Positions 42,720-52,208 are shown, numbered from the stretch's first letter. The stretch is 64,000 nucleotides of DNA from Streptomyces echinoruber (GCF_014651135.1 NZ_BMWH01000001.1:433194-497193), one strand, 5' to 3'. The notes: generated by a model from the sequence alone, not told the origin. Made by a program: numbers and translations.

Positions 42720-44117
42720 TCAGACGGCCGGTACGCAGCGGCCGCCCTCCGTACGGTAGGTCCACTTCGCCCCGTGGCGCACCAGCTCCCCGACGGCGGT
42801 GACGAAGCGGTCCAGATGCTCCTCGGGCGTGCCCGCGCCGAAGCTGACGCGGACGGCGTGGAGGGGCTCTTCGCCGGGCGCGGCCTCGGGGGCGCCGCAC
42901 TCGCCCCGGGTGTGCGGGTCGCCGCCGAGGAGGGCGCGTACCAGGGGGTGGGCGCAGAAGAGGCCGTCGCGCACGCCGATGCCGTACTCGGCGGAGAGGG
43001 CGGCGGCGAGGTGGGAGCTGCTCCAGCCGTCGACGACGAAGGAGAGCACGCCCACGCGCGGCGCGTCGTCGCCGAACAGGGACAACACCCTCACCTGCGG
43101 AATCCCGGCCAGTCCGGCCCGCACCCGCTCGAGCAGGTGCCGCTCGCGGGCGACCAGGGTCTCCCAGCCGGCCTCCGTCAGGGCCCGGCACGCCGAGGCG
43201 ATGGCATGGGCGCCGATGACGTTCGGGGAGCCGGCCTCGTGGCGGGCGGCGCCCTCGTGCCACTCCACGTCCACGCCCCCGTCCGCGCGCCGGGCGACCC
43301 TGCGGCTGGCGCCGCCGCCGGCGAGGTAGGGCTCCGCCTCGCGCAGCCAGTCGGCGCGGCCGGCCAGAACGCCGGAGCCGAACGGGGCGTACAGCTTGTG
43401 CCCGGAGAAGGCGACCCAGTCGACGTCGAGGTCGCGCACGCTCACCGGGTGGTGCGGGGCGAGCTGGGCGGCGTCCAGGACGATGCGGGCGCCGTGCGCG
43501 TGCGCGGCGGCGGCCAGTTCGCGCACCGGCCACAGCTCCCCGGTGACGTTGGAGGCGCCGGTGACGCAGACCAGGGCGGGGCCGTGGGGGTCGCGGTCGG
43601 CCAGGGCGCGCTCCAGGGTCTCGACCGCCTGCCGCGGGCTGCGCGGCGCGTCCAGGTACGTCACCTTCGCCCGGCGCCAGGGCAGCAGCGCGGCGTGGTG
43701 CTCGGTCTCGAAGACGAAGACCTCGCAGCCGGCCGGGAGCGCCCGGGCGAGGAGGTTGAGGGAGTCGGTCGTCGACCGGGTGAAGACGACCTGGTCGGTC
43801 GGGCGGCAGTCGAGGAACTCCGCGACCGTCCCGCGCGCGTTCTCGAACAGCTCCGTCGACAGCTGCGACAGGTATCCGGCGCCCCGGTGCACGCTGCCGT
43901 AGTACGGCGCGTACGCCGCCACGTCGTCCCACACCCGCTGCAGCGCCGGGGCGCTGGCGGCGTAGTCGAGCGCGGCGTATGCCACCTCGCCGCCGGTGAC
44001 GAGCGGGACGGTGACGTCACGGCCCAGAACGGGCAGCGGGGGGCGGACGGAGCGGTCGGCAGCAGCGGCGGAGACGGACGTGGAGACAGGCGTGGAGACG
44101 GACGTGGAAACGGACAT
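42720..44117 (-). CDS. class V aminotransferase / cysteine desulfurase-like PLP enzyme
   Basis: A 465-residue PLP enzyme of the NifS/CsdA fold. AALDYAASAPALQRVWDDV, VFTRSTTDSLNLLARAL, IVLDAAQLAPHHPV and the PLP lysine in DWVAFSGHKLYAPFGSGVL are diagnostic. A GSPNVIGAHAIA segment and a late SFVVDGWSSSHLAAAL follow. The SufS-type active Cys is not obvious at the usual loop; CAHPLVRALLGG has one candidate. First 25 residues are a SVSTSVSTPVSTSVS repeat. A SAM-IV-type riboswitch upstream points to sulfur or methionine metabolism. Confidence 0.86.
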   Translation of the reverse strand: MSVSTSVSTPVSTSVSAAAADRSVRPPLPVLGRDVTVPLVTGGEVAYAALDYAASAPALQRVWDDVAAYAPYYGSVHRGAGYLSQLSTELFENARGTVAEFLDCRPTDQVVFTRSTTDSLNLLARALPAGCEVFVFETEHHAALLPWRRAKVTYLDAPRSPRQAVETLERALADRDPHGPALVCVTGASNVTGELWPVRELAAAAHAHGARIVLDAAQLAPHHPVSVRDLDVDWVAFSGHKLYAPFGSGVLAGRADWLREAEPYLAGGGASRRVARRADGGVDVEWHEGAARHEAGSPNVIGAHAIASACRALTEAGWETLVARERHLLERVRAGLAGIPQVRVLSLFGDDAPRVGVLSFVVDGWSSSHLAAALSAEYGIGVRDGLFCAHPLVRALLGGDPHTRGECGAPEAAPGEEPLHAVRVSFGAGTPEEHLDRFVTAVGELVRHGAKWTYRTEGGRCVPAV

Positions 44118-44302
44118 GGGAACTCCCGTAAGGCGTGCGGAACCCGCCGCGCGAGCGGGCGGCGCTCGGCGCGGACGCGGGTGGGGGTGAAGGCGACACG
44201 GATCGCCGGAGACCGGCAGGGATGGCCGGAGACCGGCAGACCGGCGGACCGGCAAGGATGGCCGGAGACCGGCGGGGGATGCGGAGGCGGGGCTCTGCGG
44301 CC

Positions 44303-44323
44303 CTAGCGCATTCGCTTGCTCAC
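44303..44323 (-). CDS. mini-ORF MSKRMR after the SAM-IV element
   Basis: A six-codon frame, GTG-AGC-AAG-CGA-ATG-CGC-TAG, with GGGAG seven bases upstream, placed 40-60 bp after the riboswitch and 185 bp before the aminotransferase. The good ribosome binding site and position suggest it is translated as part of the control region. The 44118-44300 spacer holds only GGTCTCCGGCCATC-type repeats. Confidence 0.5.
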   Translation of the reverse strand: MSKRMR

Positions 44324-44379
44324 GGAAGGACTCCCTCGTACGACCAGGACCCCTGGCCCCGCGCCCGTACACGGGCGCG

Positions 44380-44505
44380 TGAGGGGTCCGCGCTTGCCGC
44401 AGACCTCGCTGCCTGCGACCTGGTCCTCACCCGGGGCACCCCGCCGCGGACGGAGGGTTGCCGGACAGCCGGCCGGGGCCGAGTGGCTGTCGCTCATGAC
44501 CTGCC
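44380..44505 (-). ncRNA. SAM-IV-type riboswitch
   Basis: On the minus strand: GGTCATGAGCGACAGCC (from 44501), CCGGCTGTCCGGCAACCCTC, CGGCGGGGTGCCCCGGGTGA and GGACCAGGTC in that order. These are the conserved blocks of the actinobacterial SAM-IV aptamer (ATGAG, GGCAACCCTCC, GGGGTGCCCCGGGTGA, GACCAGGT). A hairpin CGCGCCCG-TACA-CGGGCGCG at 44360-44379 follows and may be the expression platform. Ends are approximate. Confidence 0.88.
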
Positions 44506-44694
44506 GGAAAAGCTACGGGAAGTGATCGTGGCCGCGCAACTCGTGTCCGGATACCGGGACATCGCCCGGCCCGGCGCCCGCCACCGGCGCGCGGGCCCGT
44601 GCCGCTGCCCGCGTACACCACTGACACGCGGGCCCGTGCCGCCCGCACGCCGCCGGCGAGGCGCCCCCGCCGGGCCACCGGTTGCCACCGGCTG

Positions 44695-45759
44695 CTACCG
44701 ATTGCTGGCCTCCACCCAGCGCTCCAGCGTCCGCCGGGCCGCGCCGGAGTCGATCGACTCCGCGGCCTTCTCCATGCCGGCCCGCAGCTGCTCGGGCAGG
44801 GGGGCGTCCGTCGGGTCCAGGGCCACCAGGGCCGCGGCCGAGTTCAGCAGCACCGCGTCCCGGACCGGGCCCTGCTCGCCGTCCAGGAGCCGGCGGGCGA
44901 CCTCCGCGTTGTAGGACGGGTCGCCGCCGCGCAGGGCCTCCACGGGAACCCGTTCGATGCCGACGTCCCGCGGGTCGAACGTCTCCTCGGTCACCTTGCC
45001 GTCCCGGACCACCCAGACCCGGGAGGTGGAGGTCGTGGTCAGTTCGTCCAGGCCGTCGTCGCCGCGGAAGACCAGGGCGGAGTTGCCGCGTTCGGCCAGG
45101 ACGCCGGCGATCATCGGCGCCATGCGCGGGTCGGCGACCCCGACCGCCTGCGCCTTCACCCTGGCCGGGTTGGTCAGCGGTCCGAGCACGTTGAACACCG
45201 TGCGGATGCCCAACTGGCCGCGTGCGGCGGCGACATGCCGCAGCGCCGGGTGGAACTTCACCGCGAAGCAGAACGTGATGCCGGCCTCCTCCGCGACCTC
45301 GGCCACCCGCTGCGGCGTCAGGTCGAGGTTGACGCCGAGCCGTTCCAGCACGTCCGAGGAGCCCGACGCCGAGGAGGCCGCGCGGTTGCCGTGCTTGACG
45401 ACCTTGGCGCCGGTGCCGGCCACCACGAGCGAGGACATCGTGGAGATGTTCACCGTCTTCGCGCCGTCGCCGCCGGTGCCGACGATGTCGACCGTGCGGC
45501 CCGGCACCTCGATGACGTTGGCGTGCTCGTACATGGCCCGGACCACGCCGGTGATCTCCTCGACCGTCTCGCCCTTGGCCCGCAGCGCCACGACGAACCC
45601 GGCGATCTGGGCGTCCGTCGCCTCGCCGCGCATGATCCGGTCCATCGCCCACGCCGTCGCCTCGGCGCTCTGGTCCCGGCCCTCCAGCAGGGCGTTCAGC
45701 ACCTCGGGCCAGGAACGGCCCGCCGCGGTGTCGCCTCCAGCGGGGGTCACAGCGTTCAT
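44695..45759 (-). CDS. trpD: anthranilate phosphoribosyltransferase
   Basis: Second step of the Trp branch, 354 residues. [20 protein letters not shown] is the PRPP loop, [20 protein letters not shown] and [14 protein letters not shown] are family motifs, and KVTEETFDP near the metal site. ATG 45759 with AGGAG. It is about 26 kb from the anthranilate synthase gene and upstream of the SAM-IV element by 190 bp. The 44506-44694 gap has only repeats of GCGGGCCCGTGCCG. Confidence 0.95.
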   Translation of the reverse strand: MNAVTPAGGDTAAGRSWPEVLNALLEGRDQSAEATAWAMDRIMRGEATDAQIAGFVVALRAKGETVEEITGVVRAMYEHANVIEVPGRTVDIVGTGGDGAKTVNISTMSSLVVAGTGAKVVKHGNRAASSASGSSDVLERLGVNLDLTPQRVAEVAEEAGITFCFAVKFHPALRHVAAARGQLGIRTVFNVLGPLTNPARVKAQAVGVADPRMAPMIAGVLAERGNSALVFRGDDGLDELTTTSTSRVWVVRDGKVTEETFDPRDVGIERVPVEALRGGDPSYNAEVARRLLDGEQGPVRDAVLLNSAAALVALDPTDAPLPEQLRAGMEKAAESIDSGAARRTLERWVEASNR

Positions 45760-45844
45760 CAGCCGCTCCTGGGTCGTAGGTGGTCAATCCGCGCCCCCGT
45801 CCGTCGCGGGGGCAGGTCCACCCTATCCAGGCCCGGGCAGCGGG

Positions 45845-45908
45845 AAGGGCCCCGTCCGGGTGGGGGTACCCCCTGCTCGTTAAGAGCTTGGGGGAGGACG
45901 GGGCCCTT
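45845..45908 (-). terminator. qcrB terminator with dispersed element in its loop
   Basis: Perfect 13-bp stem AAGGGCCCCGTCC (45845-45857) and its complement (45896-45908). The 38-nt loop is a short version of the element found at 29966 (GGGGGTACCCCCTGCTCGTT then AAGAGCTTGGGGGA). Lies 21 bp past the qcrB stop, between qcrB and the trpD 5' region. Confidence 0.85.
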
Positions 45909-45929
45909 GCCGGTGTGGCGACGCAGTGA

Positions 45930-47567
45930 TCAGTGGTGGCCGTGGCCGCTGGTGATCTCCCGGTACTCCTCGACGGTCGGCTTGGGGATCTGGGAGTCCT
46001 CGCCGTAGTACGCCTTGCTGAGCTTGGCGCGCAGCTTCTCGGATCCCTTCACCTTGCGCTCGACGCCGTTCTCGTCGACCGTCGGGCCGATCTCGACCGG
46101 CTTGTACTGCTCGTGCGCGGTGAGCGTGTACATCTGCTCCTGGCTGAGCGGCTCGTGCACCTCGATGAACTCGCCGTGCGGCAGCCGCTTGATGATGCCG
46201 GACTCGCGCCCGTGCAGCACCTTGTCGCGGTCCCGGCGCTGCAGGCCGAGGCAGATCCGCTTGGTGACGATGAACGCGATCACCGGGCCGACGAAGAACG
46301 CGATCCGCACGAACCAGGTGACCGCGTTGATCGACAGGTGGAAGTGGGTGGCGATGAGGTCGTTGCCACCGCCGATCAGACCCACCATGTACACGGTGAT
46401 CCAGGCGACACCGAAGGCGGTGCGGGTCGGCGCGTTGCGCGGGCGGTCCAGGATGTGGTGCTCGCGCTTGTCGCCGGTGACCCAGGCCTCCAGGAACGGG
46501 TAGGCCGCGATCACCATGAGGACCACGCCGAACAGCACCAGCGGGATGAACACGCCCAGGACCAGGGTGTGGCCCCAGAAGTTGATCTCCCAGCCGGGCA
46601 TGGCGCGGATCAGTCCCTCGGCGAAGCCCATGTACCAGTCGGGCTGGGCGCCGGTGGAGACCTGGTCCGGGCGGTAGGGGCCCATGGTCCAGATCGGGTT
46701 GATGGACGCGATCGCCGCGATGGCCGCGATGACGCCGAAGACCAGGAAGAAGAAGCCTCCCGCCTTGGCCATGTAGACCGGCATCAGCGGCATGCCCACG
46801 ACGTTGGTGTTCTTGCGGCCGGGGCCCGCGAACTGCGTGTGCTTGTGGTAGAAGACCAGGATCAGGTGGCCGACCACCAGGCCGAGCATGATGCCCGGCA
46901 GCAGCAGGATGTGGATCGAGTAGAACCGCGCCACGAAGTCGTGGCCCGGGAACTCGCCGCCGAAGAGGAAGAACGAGATGTACGTGCCGACGATCGGCAC
47001 GGACAGGATCGCGCCCTCCATGAAGCGGATACCGGTGCCGGAGAGCAGGTCGTCCGGGAGCGAGTAGCCGGTGAAGCCGGTGAACATGCCCAGGACGAAC
47101 AGCAGGAAGCCGAACAGCCAGTTGATCTCGCGCGGCTTGCGGAACGCGCCCGTGAAGAAGACGCGCATCATGTGCACGAACATGCCGCCGAGGAAGACGA
47201 GCGCGGCCCAGTGGTGGATCTGCCGGATCAGCAGACCGCCGCGCACGTCGAAGCTGATGTTCAGCGTGGACCGGTAGGCCTCGCTCATCAGCTGTCCCTG
47301 CAGCGGGACGTAGGAGCCGTGGTACTCCACCTCGTTCATCGACGGGTGGAAGAACAGCGTCAGGTAGACACCCGTCAGGATGATGATGATGAAGCTGTAG
47401 AGGCAGACCTCACCCAACATGAACGACCAGTGGTCGGGGAAGATCTTGCGCAGGTTGGCCTTGGCCAGCGAGTAGATCCCGAGCCGGCCGTCGGCCCAGT
47501 CGGCGAGCCGCTCGCCCGCCGGGGCCTTCCCGCGAGAGCGGGACTCGTTGCTCGTCGTAGTGCTCAT
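45930..47567 (-). CDS. qcrB: cytochrome bc1 complex cytochrome b subunit
   Basis: A 545-residue membrane subunit of the menaquinol:cytochrome c reductase. The haem-b ligands fit RQIHHWAALVFLGGMFVHMMRVF and FYSIHILLLPGIMLGLVVGHL; SLPDDLLSGTG and the PEW-like PDWYMGFAEGLIR loop line the quinol site. The C-terminal extension (after LQRRDRDKVLHGRE) is typical of actinobacteria. Start overlaps the qcrA stop (ATGA). Last gene of ctaE-qcrC-qcrA-qcrB; its strong hairpin terminator follows. Confidence 0.97.
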   Translation of the reverse strand: MSTTTSNESRSRGKAPAGERLADWADGRLGIYSLAKANLRKIFPDHWSFMLGEVCLYSFIIIILTGVYLTLFFHPSMNEVEYHGSYVPLQGQLMSEAYRSTLNISFDVRGGLLIRQIHHWAALVFLGGMFVHMMRVFFTGAFRKPREINWLFGFLLFVLGMFTGFTGYSLPDDLLSGTGIRFMEGAILSVPIVGTYISFFLFGGEFPGHDFVARFYSIHILLLPGIMLGLVVGHLILVFYHKHTQFAGPGRKNTNVVGMPLMPVYMAKAGGFFFLVFGVIAAIAAIASINPIWTMGPYRPDQVSTGAQPDWYMGFAEGLIRAMPGWEINFWGHTLVLGVFIPLVLFGVVLMVIAAYPFLEAWVTGDKREHHILDRPRNAPTRTAFGVAWITVYMVGLIGGGNDLIATHFHLSINAVTWFVRIAFFVGPVIAFIVTKRICLGLQRRDRDKVLHGRESGIIKRLPHGEFIEVHEPLSQEQMYTLTAHEQYKPVEIGPTVDENGVERKVKGSEKLRAKLSKAYYGEDSQIPKPTVEEYREITSGHGHH

Positions 47568-48622
47568 CCGCGCTCCCAGAATGCAGGACCGACGGGCTCC
47601 TCGAAGTCGCCGAGCGCCTCAAGATAGCCCTCGTCGTTCACGCCGATGCGCAGCTGCGGCAGCGGGTGACCGGCGGGGCCGAAGATCACTCGGGCACCGT
47701 CGGAGAGGTCGAAGGTGGACTGGTGGCACGGGCACAGCACGTGGTGCGTCTGCTGCTCGTACAGGGAGATCGGGCAACCGACGTGGGTGCAGATCTTCGA
47801 GTACGCCACGATGCCCTCGTGCGACCACTCGAGTTCGCGCTTGTCCTTGATGTCCTCCGGCTGCAGCCGGACGATCATCAGGGCGGCCTTGGCGATCTCG
47901 TCCTGGAACTCCTCGCTCTTCTCCTCCAGGCCCTCGGGCTTGGCGAAGGTGAGCGAGCCGACGGCGATGTCGCTGGGCCGCAGCGGCTGGTTGGTGTTCA
48001 TGTTGACCAGGAGCTTGCCCTTGGACCACAGCGTGTGGCGGAGCTTGGTCCCGGGCAGCGTGCCGAGGTCGCGCAGCAGCACCACGCCGGAGAGCGGAAC
48101 CAGCGCGAGCGCGCCGAACATGGTGGTGCGGATCAGCTTGCGGCGCCCGAGCTGCGAGTCCTTGGCGCCCTGCTGGAAGTCGGCGTGGACCTTCGCGCGG
48201 GTCTCCGGGGAGGCCTCGATCGGGTGACGCTCGTCGACCAGCTCGACGTCGGACATCAGGGTGCGGGCCCAGTGGACCGCGCCCGCGCCGATGGTGAACA
48301 GCGCCGTGCCCAGGGTCAGGCCGAGCGCGAAGTTCAGCGCGCTGATGTGCCCGAGCGGGAAGACGTAGATCGCCTTGTCGACCGGGATGGTCACGTAGGC
48401 GGCGATGAAGGCGATCGTGGCCAGCATCGACACCGTGAACAGCAGGGCGACCACGCGCTCGGAACGCTTGGCGGCCCGCTCGTCGACGTCCTGGCGGCGG
48501 TGCTCGTGCGGCGGCAGCCCCGGGTCGGCGAACGGGTTCTTCTCGTCCGCCAGCCGCACCGCACCCTGCGCGGCGCCCCGCTGCTCGGGCAGGTTCTCTT
48601 CGGAAATGTCGTGGCTACTCAT
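47564..48622 (-). CDS. qcrA: cytochrome bc1 complex Rieske iron-sulfur subunit
   Basis: A 352-residue Rieske protein with the actinobacterial triple-membrane-segment N-terminus (VVALLFTVSMLATIAFIAAY, ALNFALGLTLGTALFTIG, RTTMFGALALVPLSGVVLL). Cluster ligands: CTHVGCPI and CPCHQSTFD. Start ATG 48622 overlaps the qcrC stop (ATGA); earlier open frame is not family-like. Transfers electrons from quinol to the dihaem cytochrome QcrC. Confidence 0.97.
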   Translation of the reverse strand: MSSHDISEENLPEQRGAAQGAVRLADEKNPFADPGLPPHEHRRQDVDERAAKRSERVVALLFTVSMLATIAFIAAYVTIPVDKAIYVFPLGHISALNFALGLTLGTALFTIGAGAVHWARTLMSDVELVDERHPIEASPETRAKVHADFQQGAKDSQLGRRKLIRTTMFGALALVPLSGVVLLRDLGTLPGTKLRHTLWSKGKLLVNMNTNQPLRPSDIAVGSLTFAKPEGLEEKSEEFQDEIAKAALMIVRLQPEDIKDKRELEWSHEGIVAYSKICTHVGCPISLYEQQTHHVLCPCHQSTFDLSDGARVIFGPAGHPLPQLRIGVNDEGYLEALGDFEEPVGPAFWERG

Positions 48623-49428
48623 GACTTCTTGGCCTTTGCGGTCCGAGCGGCAACCCAGACGGCGACGACGATCAGCGCACCCAGTCCGAAGACCCACGCG
48701 AACAGACCCTCACTGACCGGGCCGAGACCGCCCAGCTCGAGGCCGCCCTGGCTGACGGTCTGGTCGCTGTTGATCGCCTTGACGTACGCGATGATGTCCT
48801 TCTTGTTCTGCTCGGTGAGCGTCGTGTCCGGGAAGGACGGCATGTTCTGCGGGCCCGTCTGCATGGCCTCGTAGATGTGCTTCGCGGACACATCCTTGAG
48901 GTCGGGTGCGAACTTGCCCTTGGTCAGGGCACCGCCCACGCCCTTGAAGGCGTGGCACTGGGTGCAGTTGGTGCGGAACAGCTCGCCGCCCCGGGCGACG
49001 TCCGCGCCCGCCGGGTCGTACTGCTGCTTGGTCGGCACGGACGGACCGGCGCCCAGCGACGCGACGTAGGCCGCGAGCTGGTCGATCTCGGCCTGCGAGT
49101 AGATGTTCGGCTTCTTCTGGACCTGCGCACCCGGCTGCTGGGCCGGCATGCGGCCGGTGCCGACCTGGAAGTCGACGGCCGCCGCGCCCACGCCCACCAG
49201 GCTCGGACCGTCGCTGGTGCCCTGGCCACCGGTGCCGTGGCAGCTGGCGCAGCCGACCTCGTAGAGCTTCTTGCCCTCCTCGATGGTGAGGGACTGCGCC
49301 GAGTCGTCGGCCTGCGCCCGGCCGGCGGGCGCGAAGGCGGCGTACAGCCCCCCAGTGGCCGCCAGCGCGAGGAGTAGGACGACGACCGCCGCCAGCGGAT
49401 GGCGTCGTCGTGCGGAGAGCTTTTTCAC
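48619..49428 (-). CDS. qcrC: dihaem cytochrome c subunit of bc1
   Basis: A 269-residue membrane-anchored dihaem cytochrome c. Two haem sites, VGCASCHGTGGQG (about 57-69) and TNCTQCHAFKGVG (about 155-167). N-terminal signal/anchor HPLAAVVVLLLALAATGGLY and C-terminal anchor GLFAWVFGLGALIVVAVWVA. In actinobacteria it replaces soluble cytochrome c and wires bc1 directly to the aa3 oxidase. GTG 49428. Confidence 0.97.
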   Translation of the reverse strand: MKKLSARRRHPLAAVVVLLLALAATGGLYAAFAPAGRAQADDSAQSLTIEEGKKLYEVGCASCHGTGGQGTSDGPSLVGVGAAAVDFQVGTGRMPAQQPGAQVQKKPNIYSQAEIDQLAAYVASLGAGPSVPTKQQYDPAGADVARGGELFRTNCTQCHAFKGVGGALTKGKFAPDLKDVSAKHIYEAMQTGPQNMPSFPDTTLTEQNKKDIIAYVKAINSDQTVSQGGLELGGLGPVSEGLFAWVFGLGALIVVAVWVAARTAKAKKS

Positions 49429-49500
49429 GGATTACCCCGGTGTCAGGATCTTCTGCGTCGATGCTTCTGGGACGTTCGGGCACGCGGATGCGCGCCGCGG

Positions 49501-50121
49501 TTACTTGATCATGTAGATCGTGGCGAAGAGGCCGATCCAGACGACATCGACGAAGTGCCAGTAGTAGGACACGACGATGGCCGCGGTCGCCTGCTCGTGG
49601 GTGAACCTCCGCGCCGCGTAGGTGCGGCCGAGCACCAGCAGGAAGGCGATCAGGCCGCCGGTCACGTGCAGGCCGTGGAAGCCGGTGGTCAGGTAGAACA
49701 CCGAGCCGTACGGGTCGGAGGAGAGCGAGAGGCCGTCCTTCGTGACCAGCTCGGTGTACTCGAAGATCTGGCCGCCGATGAAGATCGCACCCATGATGAA
49801 GGTGACGATGAACCAGCCCCGGAGCTTCTTCACGTCACCGCGCTCGGCGGCGAACACGCCGAGCTGGCAGGTGAGCGAGGACAGCACCAGGATCGTGGTG
49901 TTCGTCGCCGAGAACGGGAAGTTGAGATGGCTCGCCATCTCCTTCCAGTGCTCGGGCCCCGTCACCGACCGCAGGGTGAAGTACATCGCGAAGAGGGCCG
50001 CGAAGAACATCAGCTCGGAACTCAGCCAGATGATCGTTCCGACGCTGGTGAGGTTCGGTCGATTGACCGACGGGTGCGCGTGCCCGGTTTCTACTGTCGT
50101 TGCTGTCGCCACGACCGCCAT
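49501..50121 (-). CDS. ctaE: cytochrome c oxidase subunit III
   Basis: A 206-residue subunit with five membrane segments. [57 protein letters not shown] and [19 protein letters not shown] are classic subunit III segments. ATG 50121. First gene of the ctaE-qcrCAB operon (72 bp to qcrC), the conserved actinobacterial supercomplex order. Upstream 50122-50321 has repeats of CCAGACACGG and the divergent promoters, no gene. Confidence 0.96.
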   Translation of the reverse strand: MAVVATATTVETGHAHPSVNRPNLTSVGTIIWLSSELMFFAALFAMYFTLRSVTGPEHWKEMASHLNFPFSATNTTILVLSSLTCQLGVFAAERGDVKKLRGWFIVTFIMGAIFIGGQIFEYTELVTKDGLSLSSDPYGSVFYLTTGFHGLHVTGGLIAFLLVLGRTYAARRFTHEQATAAIVVSYYWHFVDVVWIGLFATIYMIK

Positions 50122-50321
50122 TATGTCGCCCGCTTATCCCGCCCTCACTCCGGGGGTCCCGTTCGGAGTGTCCATACCGCCCGTACCGCTGTTGACGTGG
50201 TGTTCCAGGGGGTAGCATCCGCGGGAGGCGTTCCCGATCCGCACGGCTTTCCAGACACGGTCATCCCAGACACGGCTATCCCAGACAGCTACCCCAGACA
50301 ACGACGTCCCCCGGAGGAAGC

Positions 50322-50723
50322 ATGCAGCCGACCGCCACGGTGCTGGTCTACAGCGACGACGCGAACACCCGGGAGCAGGTGCGGCTGGCCACCGGGCGCC
50401 GCCCGGCCCCGGACGCGCCCCTGGTGGAGTTCGTCGAGTGCGCGACCCCGCAGGCCGTGCTGCGCGAGCTGGACCGGGGCGGGATCGACGTCTGCGTGCT
50501 GGACGGCGAGGCCGTGCCGATGGGCGGCATGGGCCTGTGCCGGCAGATCAAGGACGAGATCTACAACTGCCCGCCGGTGCTGCTGCTGATGGGGCGCCCC
50601 CAGGACGCGTGGCTGGCCACCTGGAGCCGCGCGGACGCCGCGGTGCCCCTGCCGGTGGACCCGGTGGAGTTCGCCTCGGCGCTGGCGTCCCTGCTGCGCG
50701 GGCGCAAGCTGGTGGGCGCGTAG
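50322..50723 (+). CDS. degenerate receiver-domain protein
   Basis: A 133-residue response-regulator-like domain with no output domain. VLVYSDDANTREQV gives the acidic pair and VCVLDGEAVPMGGMGL the phospho-acceptor Asp, but the conserved Lys (expected near PLPVDP) and the Ser/Thr (LLLMG) are missing, so it is probably a pseudo-receiver working by protein contact. ATG 50322 with GGAGGAAGC upstream. Stands divergently from ctaE in a respiratory block, a conserved spot in Streptomyces as I recall. Confidence 0.8.
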   Translation: MQPTATVLVYSDDANTREQVRLATGRRPAPDAPLVEFVECATPQAVLRELDRGGIDVCVLDGEAVPMGGMGLCRQIKDEIYNCPPVLLLMGRPQDAWLATWSRADAAVPLPVDPVEFASALASLLRGRKLVGA

Positions 50724-50802
50724 CCGCCGCCCCGCCCGGTTTCCGCCGGGCCCCGCACGCTTGCGCGGGGGCCCGGCCGCGCCGCCCCGCCTCCCCGGCG
50801 GG

Positions 50803-52056
50803 TCACGCCGCCGGTCGCAGTCGGGACGCGTCCTGGTGCCTCGCGGCGCCGCCGCCCGTCAGCGCGCTGCCCTCGCGCCACTTCTCCCAGCTCAGGTTCC
50901 AGTCGCCGAAGCCGTTGCCGAAGGGCTCCATCTGGTCGCCGTCGGAGTTGACGACCTTGACCACGTCGCCCTTGCGGACGGTGTTGAAGAACCACTCGGC
51001 GTTGTCCGTGCTCATGCCGGTGCAGCCGTGGCTGACGTTGGCGCGGCCCTGGGAGTCGACGGACCAGGGGGCGGCGTGGACGTACTCGCCGCTCCAGGTG
51101 AGCCGGGTGGCGTAGCGGACGTTCAGGTCGTAGGAGTCCGACGATCCCGCGGCGATGCCGACGGTGGACGAGCGCATGCGGACGAAGGCCTCCTTGGCGA
51201 GCACCACCTTGATGCCGTTGCGGGTCTCGAAACCGGGTTTGCCGGTGGTGACGGGGATCTGGTTGATCTCCTCGTCGTTGCGGTACACGGTCATCTGGTG
51301 CGTCGCGGCGTCGGTGACGGCGACGACGCGGTCGCCGGTGGTGATCTTCAGGGGCGCGGAGCGGCGGCCCCACACGCGGTCGCCGATCTTTATGCCCTCC
51401 AGGGTGCTGTGCACCTGGATGGTGGCGTGGGCGGGCCAGTAGTCCCGGGGGCGGTAGTGGAGCTCCTTGTCGTCCACCCAGTACCAGGAGCCCTCGACGG
51501 CGGGCGTGGAGTCGACGTGGAGGGCGCGTTCGACGAGGGCGCGCTGGGCCCTGTCCTTGACCGGCCGGCTGAGCTTGGCGGTGAGGGGCTGGCCGACGCC
51601 GTAGGTGCCCGCCTCGGGGCCGAACGTGACGTCCAGGTAGGCCCGGTCGGCGGGCCGGCCGGTGTCGATGGTGAGGACGCGGCGGCCGGGTGCGCCGTCG
51701 TCGTCCTCGGTGCTCACCCGCACCGTGTAGCGGGCGTCGGCGGCCAGCGGCTCGGTGCTGCGCCAGCGGCTGCCGTCGGCGGAGAGCTCGCCCGCCAGGT
51801 GGCGTCCTATGGCGTCCACGGCCGTGACGTCCGTGATGCGCCCGTCGGAGTCCTCCGCGGTGATCTCCAGGGGTTTGTCCGGGTCGGCCTTCTTCCCCGC
51901 GCCCGTGGGCACGTTGACGGAGATCTGGTCGGAGGCGTCGTACGGGGAGGCCGTCAGCGGGTTGCCGTCGCCACTGCAGGAGGTGACGCCGGCGGCGAGG
52001 GCGATCACCAGCAGGGTGCAGCCGGTGGCGGTGCGGGTGCGCGGATTGTTCCTCAT
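50803..52056 (-). CDS. L,D-transpeptidase with Ig-like domains, lipoprotein
   Basis: A 417-residue cell-wall cross-linking enzyme that makes 3-3 peptide bonds. Signal peptide ends in a lipobox, LAAGVTSCSG. Two Ig-like repeats (about 45-235) precede the YkuD domain: VVTDAATHQMTVYRNDEEIN, TTGKPGFETRNGIKVV and the catalytic SHGCTGMSTDNAEWFF (His, Cys). Architecture is the LdtMt2 type. ATG 52056. It lies between ctaF (same strand) and the receiver gene. Confidence 0.94.
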   Translation of the reverse strand: MRNNPRTRTATGCTLLVIALAAGVTSCSGDGNPLTASPYDASDQISVNVPTGAGKKADPDKPLEITAEDSDGRITDVTAVDAIGRHLAGELSADGSRWRSTEPLAADARYTVRVSTEDDDGAPGRRVLTIDTGRPADRAYLDVTFGPEAGTYGVGQPLTAKLSRPVKDRAQRALVERALHVDSTPAVEGSWYWVDDKELHYRPRDYWPAHATIQVHSTLEGIKIGDRVWGRRSAPLKITTGDRVVAVTDAATHQMTVYRNDEEINQIPVTTGKPGFETRNGIKVVLAKEAFVRMRSSTVGIAAGSSDSYDLNVRYATRLTWSGEYVHAAPWSVDSQGRANVSHGCTGMSTDNAEWFFNTVRKGDVVKVVNSDGDQMEPFGNGFGDWNLSWEKWREGSALTGGGAARHQDASRLRPAA

Positions 52057-52208
52057 GGCCTCACGCTAGGAAGGCCCGTCAACGACGGCGCGCCCGGTAA
52101 CCCGGACGGAGGACATCCGCTACGCCGAAAGCGGGAGCCCGGACCTCCTCACGGAGTGTCCGGGCTCCCGGCCGGTGCGCGATGTGCTACTGCGCGGCTT
52201 CGGCCGTG

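Noticed and set aside
44303..44497. 64-codon minus-strand frame ending in SKRMR as a gene
   Set aside because: Most of it lies inside the SAM-IV aptamer; only the final six codons have a suitable ribosome binding site.
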